A stretch of DNA of 64,000 nucleotides from Kriegella aquimaris (GTDB lineage: Bacteria; Bacteroidota; Bacteroidia; Flavobacteriales; Flavobacteriaceae). Positions 55,025 to 62,873 of this stretch are shown here, piece after piece (position 1 is the stretch's first letter; each line of letters starts with the position of its first letter). Below the pieces are notes generated by a model. It saw only the letters and a program-made list of their open reading frames with translations. It was not told where the DNA came from and ran no database searches. The DNA is taken from positions 38,238 to 102,237 of the forward strand of contig NZ_FNGV01000018.1 of NCBI RefSeq assembly GCF_900103215.1, read 5' to 3'. The position numbers and the translations under genes were made by a program.

Positions 55025-55927
55025 TTAATTGGACTGGTTTTTAGTCAAAATGAGAAATTGTTCTTCCAGACTTTCTTTTCTTTTCACCAATTGGGAAAGG
55101 ACAATGCCGTTTTCAAATAACATTTTGTTGAGTGTGTCTGCATCCAAAGCTTCGGTCAGGAAGGCTGTGATAAGTCCGTTTTCGTTTTTTACCTCCCCGA
55201 AACTGGAGTTATTCTTTAAAAAAGAAAGCAGTTCTTCGGTATGCGTTGTACGTAGTTCAAAAAATCCATGACTTGCCAGCATACCGTCAACGGAGCCGGC
55301 GTACAATTTTTCTCCTTTTCTAAGAATAATAACATGGCTACAGACTTTCTCTACTTCATCCAATAAATGCGAAGCCAATAGGATGGTGGTACCTTGGGAT
55401 GCCACAGTTTTGATTATTTCCCGTATTTGGTGAATTCCTTGTGGATCCAATCCGTTAGTGGGTTCGTCAAGAATTAAGATTTCGGGATCATTGAGTAGGG
55501 CAGAGGCAATGGCCAAGCGTTGTTTCATTCCTAAGGAATAGGTCTTGAATTTACTTTTTTTACGATCTAATAATCCTACGAGTTCTAGTTTGTTATCGAT
55601 ATTTTCCTGAGATACTTGTTTAATTTTGCAAACCAGTTTTAAATTCTGCTCCGCGGTCATGTACGGGTAAAAATTCGGACGTTCAATAATGGCCCCAACT
55701 TTTTTTAGCGCTTCGTGTGTCGAAGTGTGTCCGTCGAACCAACTAAAATCACCCTGGGTTCTGTTAACTACGTTGAGCACTATACCCAGTGTAGTCGACT
55801 TGCCACTACCATTAGGTCCTAAAATGCCGTAAACGTTTCCTTTTTCAATTGTAAAGGATAAATTTTTAACGGCCGTCAACATTCCAAATTTTTTGGTGAG
55901 GTTGTTTACGGTCAATATGGTTTCCAA
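55025..55927 (-). CDS. ABC transporter ATPase (ABC-2 exporter type)
   Basis: A 300-residue cytoplasmic ATPase. Walker A GPNGSGKST lies near residues 37-45, signature YSLGMKQRLAIASALLNDPE, Walker B ILILDEPTNGLDPQG and the switch His in LASHLLDEVEKVC. The C-terminal 70 residues form the DUF4162-like domain of drug/bacteriocin exporters (LRKGEKLYAGSVDGMLASHGFFELRT). It is the first gene of a transport pair with the permease at 54176-55015 and is divergent from the kinase-like gene. Confidence 0.95.
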   Translation of the reverse strand: METILTVNNLTKKFGMLTAVKNLSFTIEKGNVYGILGPNGSGKSTTLGIVLNVVNRTQGDFSWFDGHTSTHEALKKVGAIIERPNFYPYMTAEQNLKLVCKIKQVSQENIDNKLELVGLLDRKKSKFKTYSLGMKQRLAIASALLNDPEILILDEPTNGLDPQGIHQIREIIKTVASQGTTILLASHLLDEVEKVCSHVIILRKGEKLYAGSVDGMLASHGFFELRTTHTEELLSFLKNNSSFGEVKNENGLITAFLTEALDADTLNKMLFENGIVLSQLVKRKESLEEQFLILTKNQSN

Positions 55928-56015
55928 TTCGAGAATAGTTTTGGGTTCTTTATAGTAAGTTGACGAAGAAATCGTTATTTTGTTACGATCAAGAAGTGAA
56001 ATAACAAGATATCCT

Positions 56016-57101
56016 ATGTCAGAAGAGCGATTAATGTCGAAGAAAAAACCAACGTATCCCGTGAGTTCGAAGCTGGATGCATATTTGGATAACTACAATC
56101 GGAAAATCGAGATTCCCATATTTTACGAAGATTTATTACGCTTTGCGGGATCTGTCGTAGTCTATGATGCCGATGAAGAAGATACTTTATGGGTGAGAGT
56201 ATATTATTCCGATTCTGAACGGCAAGAAATCGATTTAAGTCTTAAAAAGGTATATTCTATTTTACATTCTGACGGTAGCGATCATATTTTTCAGTACCTG
56301 AACGTAGATGCAGTGGATTATTGCACCTTTGGCAACTCAAAACCATTCCGCATTCGTGTACGGAATGTTCTGAACGATAACTTCACCTATTTTTATGTCA
56401 AGAAAACGGATGCCTCACGTATTTACGGTTTAGAACTTGAGCATATGCTATCGCCCTATAACCTGAATTTTCTGGTATGCAAAGACACCCTAATCGAAGA
56501 GCATATTGCGGGAATCCCGGGAGATGTATTTATAAAAGACATGTTGCCAAATTGTACGGAGTCTGAAAAATCGCAATTGGCCAAAGAATTCGTAAAATTT
56601 AATGAACGCTGTATGATTCGTTTATTGGGTGATATGCGATCGTACAATTATGTCATTGTACCTGTTCACGACTTTGATCATGTAGTGTACCGTATACGGG
56701 CCATAGATTTTGACCAGCAATGTTTTGAAGGAAAATTAAAGGTATATCGCCCACAGTTTTTCAAAGAAAATTTTATCATGGTAGAATTGGTGCGAAATAA
56801 ATTGCAGAATGATTCGGTAGATCAATACAAGATCGAAGAGCGATCGATAGTGGCAAAACGGATCATTAGTTCAGGAAATAGAATCAAACGTTTGCTCAAC
56901 TCAGCCAAGGCTGATGATATTTCACTACCCGAAAACATTGAACAATTAAAAGCGGAGATTTACGACCTTACCTTGGATATGGATTTTAAAAAATGTAAAA
57001 CCATGGGACAAGTGCTTAATTTGGCCCTTGACTTTGTGAAGAGGAATTACCAAGATGTAAGCATGAAACAAATTTTAGAGAAAAAAATCAGAATCTCTTA
57101 A
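56016..57101 (+). CDS. Uncharacterised flavobacterial protein with kinase-fold motif series
   Basis: A 361-residue soluble protein of no named family that I recognise. Read from the ATG at 56016 it shows an ordered set of kinase-like motifs: TYFYVKKTDASRIYGLELEHML with K129/K130 (a beta3-Lys candidate) and E140/E142 (alphaC-Glu), then KDTLIEEHIAGIPGDVFI (hinge-like), then LLGDMRSYNYVIV with D206 and N211 (catalytic loop of the aminoglycoside-phosphotransferase type, GDxxxxNxxV), and RIRAIDFDQQCFEG with D231 (metal-binding DFG equivalent). The C-terminal 110 residues are helical. This is inference from spacing; no activity is shown. The frame extends to 55980 and an ATG at 56034 is also possible. 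Confidence 0.7.
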   Translation: MSEERLMSKKKPTYPVSSKLDAYLDNYNRKIEIPIFYEDLLRFAGSVVVYDADEEDTLWVRVYYSDSERQEIDLSLKKVYSILHSDGSDHIFQYLNVDAVDYCTFGNSKPFRIRVRNVLNDNFTYFYVKKTDASRIYGLELEHMLSPYNLNFLVCKDTLIEEHIAGIPGDVFIKDMLPNCTESEKSQLAKEFVKFNERCMIRLLGDMRSYNYVIVPVHDFDHVVYRIRAIDFDQQCFEGKLKVYRPQFFKENFIMVELVRNKLQNDSVDQYKIEERSIVAKRIISSGNRIKRLLNSAKADDISLPENIEQLKAEIYDLTLDMDFKKCKTMGQVLNLALDFVKRNYQDVSMKQILEKKIRIS

Positions 57102-57120
57102 ACGATTAGGGTACGGCTTA

Positions 57121-57169
57121 GAAACAAAGAAGGCTAGAAACGTGCGTCGTTTCTAGCCTTCTTTGTTTC
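57121..57169. terminator. Long perfect inverted repeat, probable bidirectional terminator
   Basis: Arms 57121-57142 and 57148-57169 are 22 bases long, perfectly complementary, with a TGCGT loop. It lies between the convergent kinase-like and nucleoid-protein genes, 20 bp after one and 15 bp before the other. The T tract is embedded in the stem (CTTTGTTTC), unlike the other terminators here. Confidence 0.65.
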
Positions 57170-57183
57170 TGTCAATTTGTTGA

Positions 57184-58242
57184 CTAACTTTTTTCTTCCT
57201 TATTAAAATAGACGAGGTAATAGTACATCTGTCGTTCTTCGTCCCATCCTTTTTCGACAAATTTCTGAGCAGATTCAGGATTTATAAAATCCAATTTAAT
57301 TTGAATATGGGTATCTAAATTGATTACGTTTTTCATTTTTCTACGAGCATCGGAAACCGCCTTATTGGCGATATCGAAATTCGAAACGTCTTCAATACTA
57401 TATTTTGGGCCTTTTTCTACTTTGTAATTTTTAAATTCCGGTATAAGTTCCGGGTTTTCCATCACTTCGTTCAAAAAGTTGCTTTCCTCAAAAGCGTCGT
57501 TTTTTGCAAAATGATTTACGGCTCGGTTCATGAACAGCACTTCTTGCTGCTTGTCTTCGGCAGGCAAAACCACATCTTTTGCAAAGTTCTGACAGAATTT
57601 AAGATAGCTTTTAGTGTAAAAGTTTTCATCGGTAAGGGCACTTGCACCCAAGAAATTTTCTATCCAATATTTAGCATCATAACGGTTGCTGTCAACTGAG
57701 AGTACCTTGTAGCCTTCTTCTTTGTTTATATTGAAAATAAGACAACCCTTATCCAATTTGTTGATATTGATTCCTTGTTGAATTACGATATCAAGATTAC
57801 TTCCTTTTTCTTCAAATTGAAAGAAATCATGCTTTAGCTCACTTTTGAAAACTCCTATGGCATCGACTTTTTCATTATCTAAAAGTACCCCGCTCAAATA
57901 GGCGATGTATACTTCGCCATTTTTTATGTGCGGATGGTTTGATTGCTCGAACAGGTGTGTGGCAATTTTTTTTGAATTGTTATGAATGCTCGAAGGGTCG
58001 GCAAACGCATCGGAAACAATTTTGTGAATCTCGTTGAATTCAACGTCGACTTCATTGGCCAAGCGGAAATAGTTTTCTTCTTTCTCACGGAACGGCTTAA
58101 AGAAATACTCTTTTAGCAAACCTGAAGTTTCATCGTTTAATCGAAAGGGTTCGGCCGATAAAAATATACCTTCGCCTTTGTTTTTGTTGCCAACACGATG
58201 AAGTGAAAGGCTTTCGATTTGGGTAGCATAAAGATTGATCAT
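57184..58242 (-). CDS. Nucleoid-associated protein (NdpA/YejK-like)
   Basis: A 352-residue protein with the start INLYATQIESLSLHRVGNKNKGEGIFLSAEP and conserved KKIATHLFEQSNHPHIKNGEVYIAYL, FKSELKHDFFQF and VDSNRYDAKYWIENFLG, the layout of the PF04245 nucleoid-associated family (37-kDa NdpA). Such proteins associate with the bacterial nucleoid; the exact role is unsettled. It is followed at its 3' side by the long inverted repeat shared with the kinase-like gene and is divergent from no neighbour; the upstream gene is on the same strand, 87 bp away. Confidence 0.9.
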   Translation of the reverse strand: MINLYATQIESLSLHRVGNKNKGEGIFLSAEPFRLNDETSGLLKEYFFKPFREKEENYFRLANEVDVEFNEIHKIVSDAFADPSSIHNNSKKIATHLFEQSNHPHIKNGEVYIAYLSGVLLDNEKVDAIGVFKSELKHDFFQFEEKGSNLDIVIQQGININKLDKGCLIFNINKEEGYKVLSVDSNRYDAKYWIENFLGASALTDENFYTKSYLKFCQNFAKDVVLPAEDKQQEVLFMNRAVNHFAKNDAFEESNFLNEVMENPELIPEFKNYKVEKGPKYSIEDVSNFDIANKAVSDARRKMKNVINLDTHIQIKLDFINPESAQKFVEKGWDEERQMYYYLVYFNKEEKS

Positions 58243-58329
58243 AGTGTATGTTCCGTTTTAATCTCCAAGGATAGGAGAATCTTTTTTTATGTGGATGCAA
58301 TGTTCGATTCGCAATGGAGCTGGGGAAGG

Positions 58330-58824
58330 TCAGTTCCAGTTCTCGTCGAAATCGAAATCATCGTAATTTTCAAAACTGTCTTCCAAATCAACCGTTTTTT
58401 CTGACTCGAAATTCTTTTCCGGTGGAAATTCTGGCAATTCGCCAAAACTAAATAGTAAATTGGGGTATGATCTACCGTCTTCCTTTTCTACGATATCGGC
58501 CAATTCAACAAAGAACGTCCACATACTCAAGAAATCATAGACATAGATGAGTTTCGGAGTATTCTCCGTTAGCACATCCTCCAAAAAACTTTCATTCATC
58601 AAACGTACATCAGAACCGCTTTCGTTCATATCAAAAAGAGCGATTTCTTCATCTTGGATCCAATCGGCATCACAGGTGTAGAAAGATGCCATTTCATTAC
58701 CTTCAAATCCGAAGGCTTGCGTAATAGCATTGTGAAATTCCTCTAAAGAATACGCAGCATCAATCTCGATATCTCTAAAGATATCTTCTTCAGCATCTAA
58801 AATAACCCTGATTTTATAGATCAT
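58330..58824 (-). CDS. Plasmid pRiA4b ORF-3-like protein
   Basis: A 164-residue acidic protein. MIYKIRVILDAEEDIFRDIEIDAAYSLEEFHNAITQAFGFEGNEMASFY is the start of the pRiA4b ORF-3 / IS1096 passenger-type family (IS1096 element passenger TnpR-like). The family name reflects where the first member was found; most members are chromosomal and their function is unknown. The C-terminus is highly acidic (VDLEDSFENYDDFDFDEN). I set the start at 58824; an upstream frame to 58881 would overlap the ctaA end. The spacing of 28 bp to ctaA suggests co-transcription. Confidence 0.8.
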   Translation of the reverse strand: MIYKIRVILDAEEDIFRDIEIDAAYSLEEFHNAITQAFGFEGNEMASFYTCDADWIQDEEIALFDMNESGSDVRLMNESFLEDVLTENTPKLIYVYDFLSMWTFFVELADIVEKEDGRSYPNLLFSFGELPEFPPEKNFESEKTVDLEDSFENYDDFDFDENWN

Positions 58825-58852
58825 TCCCCTTCCATTTTTAGCGAATGCAAAG

Positions 58853-59884
58853 TTACAAAGTTTTATGACTTGTTTTAGCATAAACGACTTCTAAAACTAA
58901 ATAATACTGAATTCCAAAAAGTAAGGAGGCCATTATCAAGTGTAGCGATTGACTTGAAAAAGGGAAGTCGGCATAAAACATGACCATACCCGAAATTATT
59001 TCGGCCAATATCAGTAACAGTACCCAATAGATTTTTGTAAAACCTAGTTTTTGGGAATAGATTTTGTAACCCAAAAACAGATTAAGGGCTACCACAGCTA
59101 TCGAAAAAGAACGATGTAAGTAGAACAGCAAGTCAGGATTATGAAGCCATAGGTCGTTTGTGCCTGGGCCCAAGAGATCTATTTGTTCATCTACGAACTG
59201 GCGTACTTGGGTACCCAATACTATTTGGATCAATGTCAAACACAATGCGAAAATTATCCATTTTCCAAGTGTGGGGTCATAAACAAAATGCGACTTCGTA
59301 CTTTTTGAAACAAAGATTAAATACAACACAAGGGCAACGATGACTAATGCCATAACCATATGTACGGTTATTTTTACAGGCTCCAATACCGAATAGACCA
59401 CAGTTGCGCCCAGCCAACCTTGAAACCCCATTGCAAAAACCACCAACCAAGAAAGTACGGTTATTTTCTTATTGGTTTTCCAGAATTTTAAGGAGTAAAG
59501 GGCCAGAACAAAAGTAGCCAACCCCGCCAAGGCTCCGAAAAGACGGTTGATATACTCTATCCAAGTGTGGGTGGGGTTAAAAACGGCGTAATCATGTTTG
59601 GTATAACGTTCCCAATTTGTCGCGTCGTACGAAGTCGATGTTTTAAAATCGTCACGGGCAACCTGAAGTGTCTCATCGACAATAATGACCTGGCCTTTCT
59701 TTATCGAAATATTAGGATGCCACTCTAATTCGGATATGTCGGTCGGAGGAATGTAATGGCCGAAACATTTAGGCCAATCGGGACACCCCATACCACTACC
59801 GGTCATACGCACAACGGCACCCGCTACAATGACCAAATACACAAGTATCAATGAAACTTTTGCTATTTTTCTAAACTGGACCAT
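58853..59884 (-). CDS. ctaA: Heme A synthase (COX15/CtaA family)
   Basis: A 343-residue polytopic inner-membrane protein with eight predicted helices that oxidises heme O to heme A for cytochrome c oxidase. VRMTGSGMGCPDWPKCFGHYIPP is the COX15/CtaA hallmark after the first helix; the heme ligand His residues sit in YTKHDYAVFNPTHTWIEYINRLFGALAG and HNPDLLFYLHRSFSIAVVAL, HMVMALVIVAL and SQSLHLIMASLLFG. A -7 element lies 21 bases upstream. Length is normal. Confidence 0.95.
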   Translation of the reverse strand: MVQFRKIAKVSLILVYLVIVAGAVVRMTGSGMGCPDWPKCFGHYIPPTDISELEWHPNISIKKGQVIIVDETLQVARDDFKTSTSYDATNWERYTKHDYAVFNPTHTWIEYINRLFGALAGLATFVLALYSLKFWKTNKKITVLSWLVVFAMGFQGWLGATVVYSVLEPVKITVHMVMALVIVALVLYLIFVSKSTKSHFVYDPTLGKWIIFALCLTLIQIVLGTQVRQFVDEQIDLLGPGTNDLWLHNPDLLFYLHRSFSIAVVALNLFLGYKIYSQKLGFTKIYWVLLLILAEIISGMVMFYADFPFSSQSLHLIMASLLFGIQYYLVLEVVYAKTSHKTL

Positions 59885-59904
59885 AGGGTGATTTATCTGC
59901 AGTA

Positions 59905-59912
59905 CAAAAGTA
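59905..59912 (-). promoter_or_regulatory. -7 element of ctaA
   Basis: TACTTTTG on the minus strand matches TAnnTTTG and ends 20 bases before the ctaA ATG. Confidence 0.55.
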
Positions 59913-59978
59913 ACCCTACTTGACGGATATTAAAAAAGAAAGGGATGGTAAAACATGCCCCATTTTAGTGAAATTTAT

Positions 59979-61892
59979 TTATTTCTGAATGACTATAAAC
60001 TCCGATCTTCTGTTGAGTTGATGTGCTTTATTGGAACAGCGAACACCGTTACTACATTTATTGATTAATTGGGTCTCACCATAACCTTTACCAGATATTC
60101 TGCTTTTTTCTATTCCCTTTGAGGTAATATATTCTACAGTTCTTTTCGCTCTTCGGGCCGAAAGCCATAGGTTGTAATCGTCTCCCTCACGGCTGTCGGT
60201 ATGCGAACCTACGGCTATTTTTATATCAGGCCGCTTGCGCATATAATCGACTACCTTGTCGAGTTCTGCATATGAATCTGTTCGAACATAGGAACTGTTC
60301 AAGTCAAAATAGATAGGTTCTAATTTTAATACCTTGGTCAAATCGGAACCTAAATTGGCCACTTTTTCTTTTTGTTCGATTTCAAGCCGCACACCTCCAA
60401 TGTTTGTTTCTGAGGGTGACAAATATAAAGTAGCATCAACATAATCGTTAAGGGTGCCTACCAGACGAAATTGTTCTTCTTGACAAGGTAGGGTCAATAA
60501 AAATGAGCCATCACTTTGTGTTTTAACTTCGGCCAATTTTGTTTGATTTTTGTCATAAGCCATAATAAGGGTTTCTGCCAAAGTTGACGCATCGTCTTTG
60601 TCAATTGCGATACCCTCCACAGTAATGAGACAGTCGGTAGTATTTTCAAATCGATAGATATCATCACCGCCAATGCCTCCATAACGGTTCGAGGCGAAGA
60701 AACCGTTTTGGCCTGTCTCGTCAATAATCAGGGAGAAATCATCATCTTTACTGTTCAACGGCCTACCCATATTAGTTACGATTCCATCGTTTTCAAGGTC
60801 GACAGAAAACAAGTCTAGACCTCCCAACCCAAGATGCCCATCGGATGAAAAATACAGGATACCGGATTCGGCAATAAAAGGAAAAGTTTCCTTGCCTTCG
60901 GTATTGATCTTGGGTCCTAAATTCTGCGGTTCGCCAAAGGTGCCGTCCGGATTAATATCCACATAGTAAATATCTGATGAACCAATGGTGCCCGGCATAT
61001 CGGACGAGAAAAATAATTTAGTCTCATTGGCGTTCAATGTGGGGTGGGCAACGGAATATGTTTTGTTATTAAAAGGCAGTTCAGTAATATCCGTCCAAAC
61101 ACCTCCCTTTGAGCGAGCGCTATATATTTTTAACCTACTAACTCCTTTTTTATCACGGTTAAAGTTTCCTTTATTCGAATTATTTCTTGTAAAGTATACT
61201 GTATTGCCATCTTTTGCGAAGACCGAAGAAGATTCATTGGTTTTGATATTCAATTCAGTTGAAAAACTGGAGACATTACCGTATTCTCCATTCTCCAAAA
61301 AAGAGGCCAAGTATAGGTTTAAATAGGGTTTACTATTTTTCTTATTGATATGTTGCATATCCCGGTCGGTAGAGAATACTAAATCGTTCAAATAAAACGA
61401 TGGTGCAAAATCAGAACGATCTGAGTTGACCGATGAAAGGTTTTTAACTGTATAACGAACCGGCATTTTTCGTATGTCATCTAAGTATTCTGGGTTATCT
61501 GAAAATTTGAGGGCACGAACATCGCTCCCCTTGATAGCTTCAAATTTTTTCATCCAGATATCCGATTCTTCATAATTTTCAATTGATTTCAATGATTGGG
61601 CGAACCTGTATAAATAATCTGGGGCAATAGTAGTTTCTTGTAATTCAAATAACTTGCCGTACCATATGGCGGCTTCTTCATATCGAGCGTTTAGATAGTT
61701 CGCATTGCCGAGATTTTTGCAAATCTCTTCTTGTGAGAATCCTTGTTTTGCCAACTCGTCATAAGTGCTTATCGCCTGCATATGTGCGTAATTGTCAAAA
61801 TTATTGCTATCCTCTTGTTTTTTGCTTTGTGCATTGCTTGAGCAATAACTTAAAATAAGAATAGCGTATATATAGACAAATCTGACTTTCAT
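59979..61892 (-). CDS. OmpA family protein with PD40 repeats (T9SS-associated)
   Basis: A 637-residue outer-membrane/peptidoglycan protein with a signal peptide (VYIYAILILSYCSSNAQS). The N-terminal 130 residues form TPR-like helices (YEEAAIWYGKLFELQE, YEESDIWMKKFEAIKG). Then follow PD40/WD40-like beta-propeller repeats (NDLVFSTDR, NTVYFTRNN, TKLFFSSDMPGTIGSSDIYYVD, GILYFSSDGHLGLGGLDLFSVD, NGFFASNRYGGIGGDDIYRF), a CarboxypepD_reg-like domain (TVEGIAIDKDD), and the OmpA domain (IYFDLNSSYVRTDSYAELDKVVDYM, GSHTDSREGDDYNLWLSARRAKRTVEYI, RRSEFIVIQK). It lies 11 bp behind the PorP/SprF gene, the usual order for a T9SS accessory set. Confidence 0.92.
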   Translation of the reverse strand: MKVRFVYIYAILILSYCSSNAQSKKQEDSNNFDNYAHMQAISTYDELAKQGFSQEEICKNLGNANYLNARYEEAAIWYGKLFELQETTIAPDYLYRFAQSLKSIENYEESDIWMKKFEAIKGSDVRALKFSDNPEYLDDIRKMPVRYTVKNLSSVNSDRSDFAPSFYLNDLVFSTDRDMQHINKKNSKPYLNLYLASFLENGEYGNVSSFSTELNIKTNESSSVFAKDGNTVYFTRNNSNKGNFNRDKKGVSRLKIYSARSKGGVWTDITELPFNNKTYSVAHPTLNANETKLFFSSDMPGTIGSSDIYYVDINPDGTFGEPQNLGPKINTEGKETFPFIAESGILYFSSDGHLGLGGLDLFSVDLENDGIVTNMGRPLNSKDDDFSLIIDETGQNGFFASNRYGGIGGDDIYRFENTTDCLITVEGIAIDKDDASTLAETLIMAYDKNQTKLAEVKTQSDGSFLLTLPCQEEQFRLVGTLNDYVDATLYLSPSETNIGGVRLEIEQKEKVANLGSDLTKVLKLEPIYFDLNSSYVRTDSYAELDKVVDYMRKRPDIKIAVGSHTDSREGDDYNLWLSARRAKRTVEYITSKGIEKSRISGKGYGETQLINKCSNGVRCSNKAHQLNRRSEFIVIQK

Positions 61893-61903
61893 TGTATAAT
61901 TTG

Positions 61904-62845
61904 TTAGAAAAACCTAGGAGTTAGATCTACTTTCTCTTTTTTGATAAATTCATATCTGAGAAATATTTCAAATGACCCATCATTAAAGCGAGCACCACCC
62001 AGTTCTGTAATTTCATGATCATATGCCAGCCCCAATAAAAATTGATTTGACATTTGGAAACCAAAAAGTCCACTAAAAGCGGCATCCCATCGATAGGCCG
62101 TTCCCAGTGTGAATTTTTCGTTGAGTAAAAAGTTGGCCGACAAATCCATTTGCAACGGGGCTCCTTCAATTGCTTTGAACAGAAAGGCGGGCTTAAATTT
62201 TAGTGATGAATTAAGGTCAAATACGTATCCGGAAATTAGGTACCAGTTCATTCTTTCGGTAGCAATGTAGGTGGTCGTCTCTCCTGATTCTTGAAAATGT
62301 TCTGTTTTTAAGAAGTTGGGAATTGATAGGCCCATATAAAAACTTGAGGTATGGTAATAAATACCAGCCCCGAAGTTTGGTGAAAATTTCTTATATATCT
62401 CGGTATTTGTGGGTGAGAGAACATTGGCACTATAGTTTCTAAGGTTGTTAAAATCAATATTCAATGCGTGTCCTCCAGCTTTTAGTCCAAAAGAAAGCTT
62501 GGCAGTTTCCGAGGTTTTGATAGAATAGGAGAATGTGGCGTCAAAATAAGTGTTTTGGTTCGTATGGTTGCCTATTTCATCGTTTACAATAGAGAGACCT
62601 AAGCCCAATTTACTTGTAACCGGCCCATTAATATTGAAAGTTTGGGTGCTTGGTGCACCATCTAATCCTACCCATTGGGAGCGGTGCAATGCGGACACTC
62701 CCCATTGGTCTCTGGAGCCAGCATAGGCGGGGTTTACCGCTAAGGTGTTATACATATACTGCGTATATTGTGCATCTTGTTGCCCGAAAATCGGGAAACA
62801 ACATCCGAAAATCAGAATCGTAAATAAAATAAGTGTTTTTCCCAT
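61904..62845 (-). CDS. PorP/SprF family type IX secretion outer membrane protein
   Basis: A 313-residue outer-membrane protein with a signal peptide (ILFTILIFGCCFPIFG). QDAQYTQYMYNTLAVNPAYAGSRDQWGVSALHRSQWVGLDGAPST is the diagnostic PorP/SprF N-terminus; the remainder is an FadL-like beta-barrel ending in an aromatic strand. SprF in Flavobacterium johnsoniae is needed to secrete the adhesin SprB, and paralogues are usually encoded next to the type B cargo they serve, as here. The adhesin gene lies 28 bp upstream and the OmpA protein gene 11 bp downstream. Confidence 0.95.
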   Translation of the reverse strand: MGKTLILFTILIFGCCFPIFGQQDAQYTQYMYNTLAVNPAYAGSRDQWGVSALHRSQWVGLDGAPSTQTFNINGPVTSKLGLGLSIVNDEIGNHTNQNTYFDATFSYSIKTSETAKLSFGLKAGGHALNIDFNNLRNYSANVLSPTNTEIYKKFSPNFGAGIYYHTSSFYMGLSIPNFLKTEHFQESGETTTYIATERMNWYLISGYVFDLNSSLKFKPAFLFKAIEGAPLQMDLSANFLLNEKFTLGTAYRWDAAFSGLFGFQMSNQFLLGLAYDHEITELGGARFNDGSFEIFLRYEFIKKEKVDLTPRFF

Positions 62846-62873
62846 ATCTTATTTTTTAACTATTTTATCCGAA

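Noticed and set aside
58330..58824. Possible mobile element, because the family carries the label IS1096 passenger or pRiA4b ORF-3
   Set aside because: No transposase, inverted repeats or target duplication nearby; the family is mostly chromosomal and the gene is spaced like an operon partner of ctaA.
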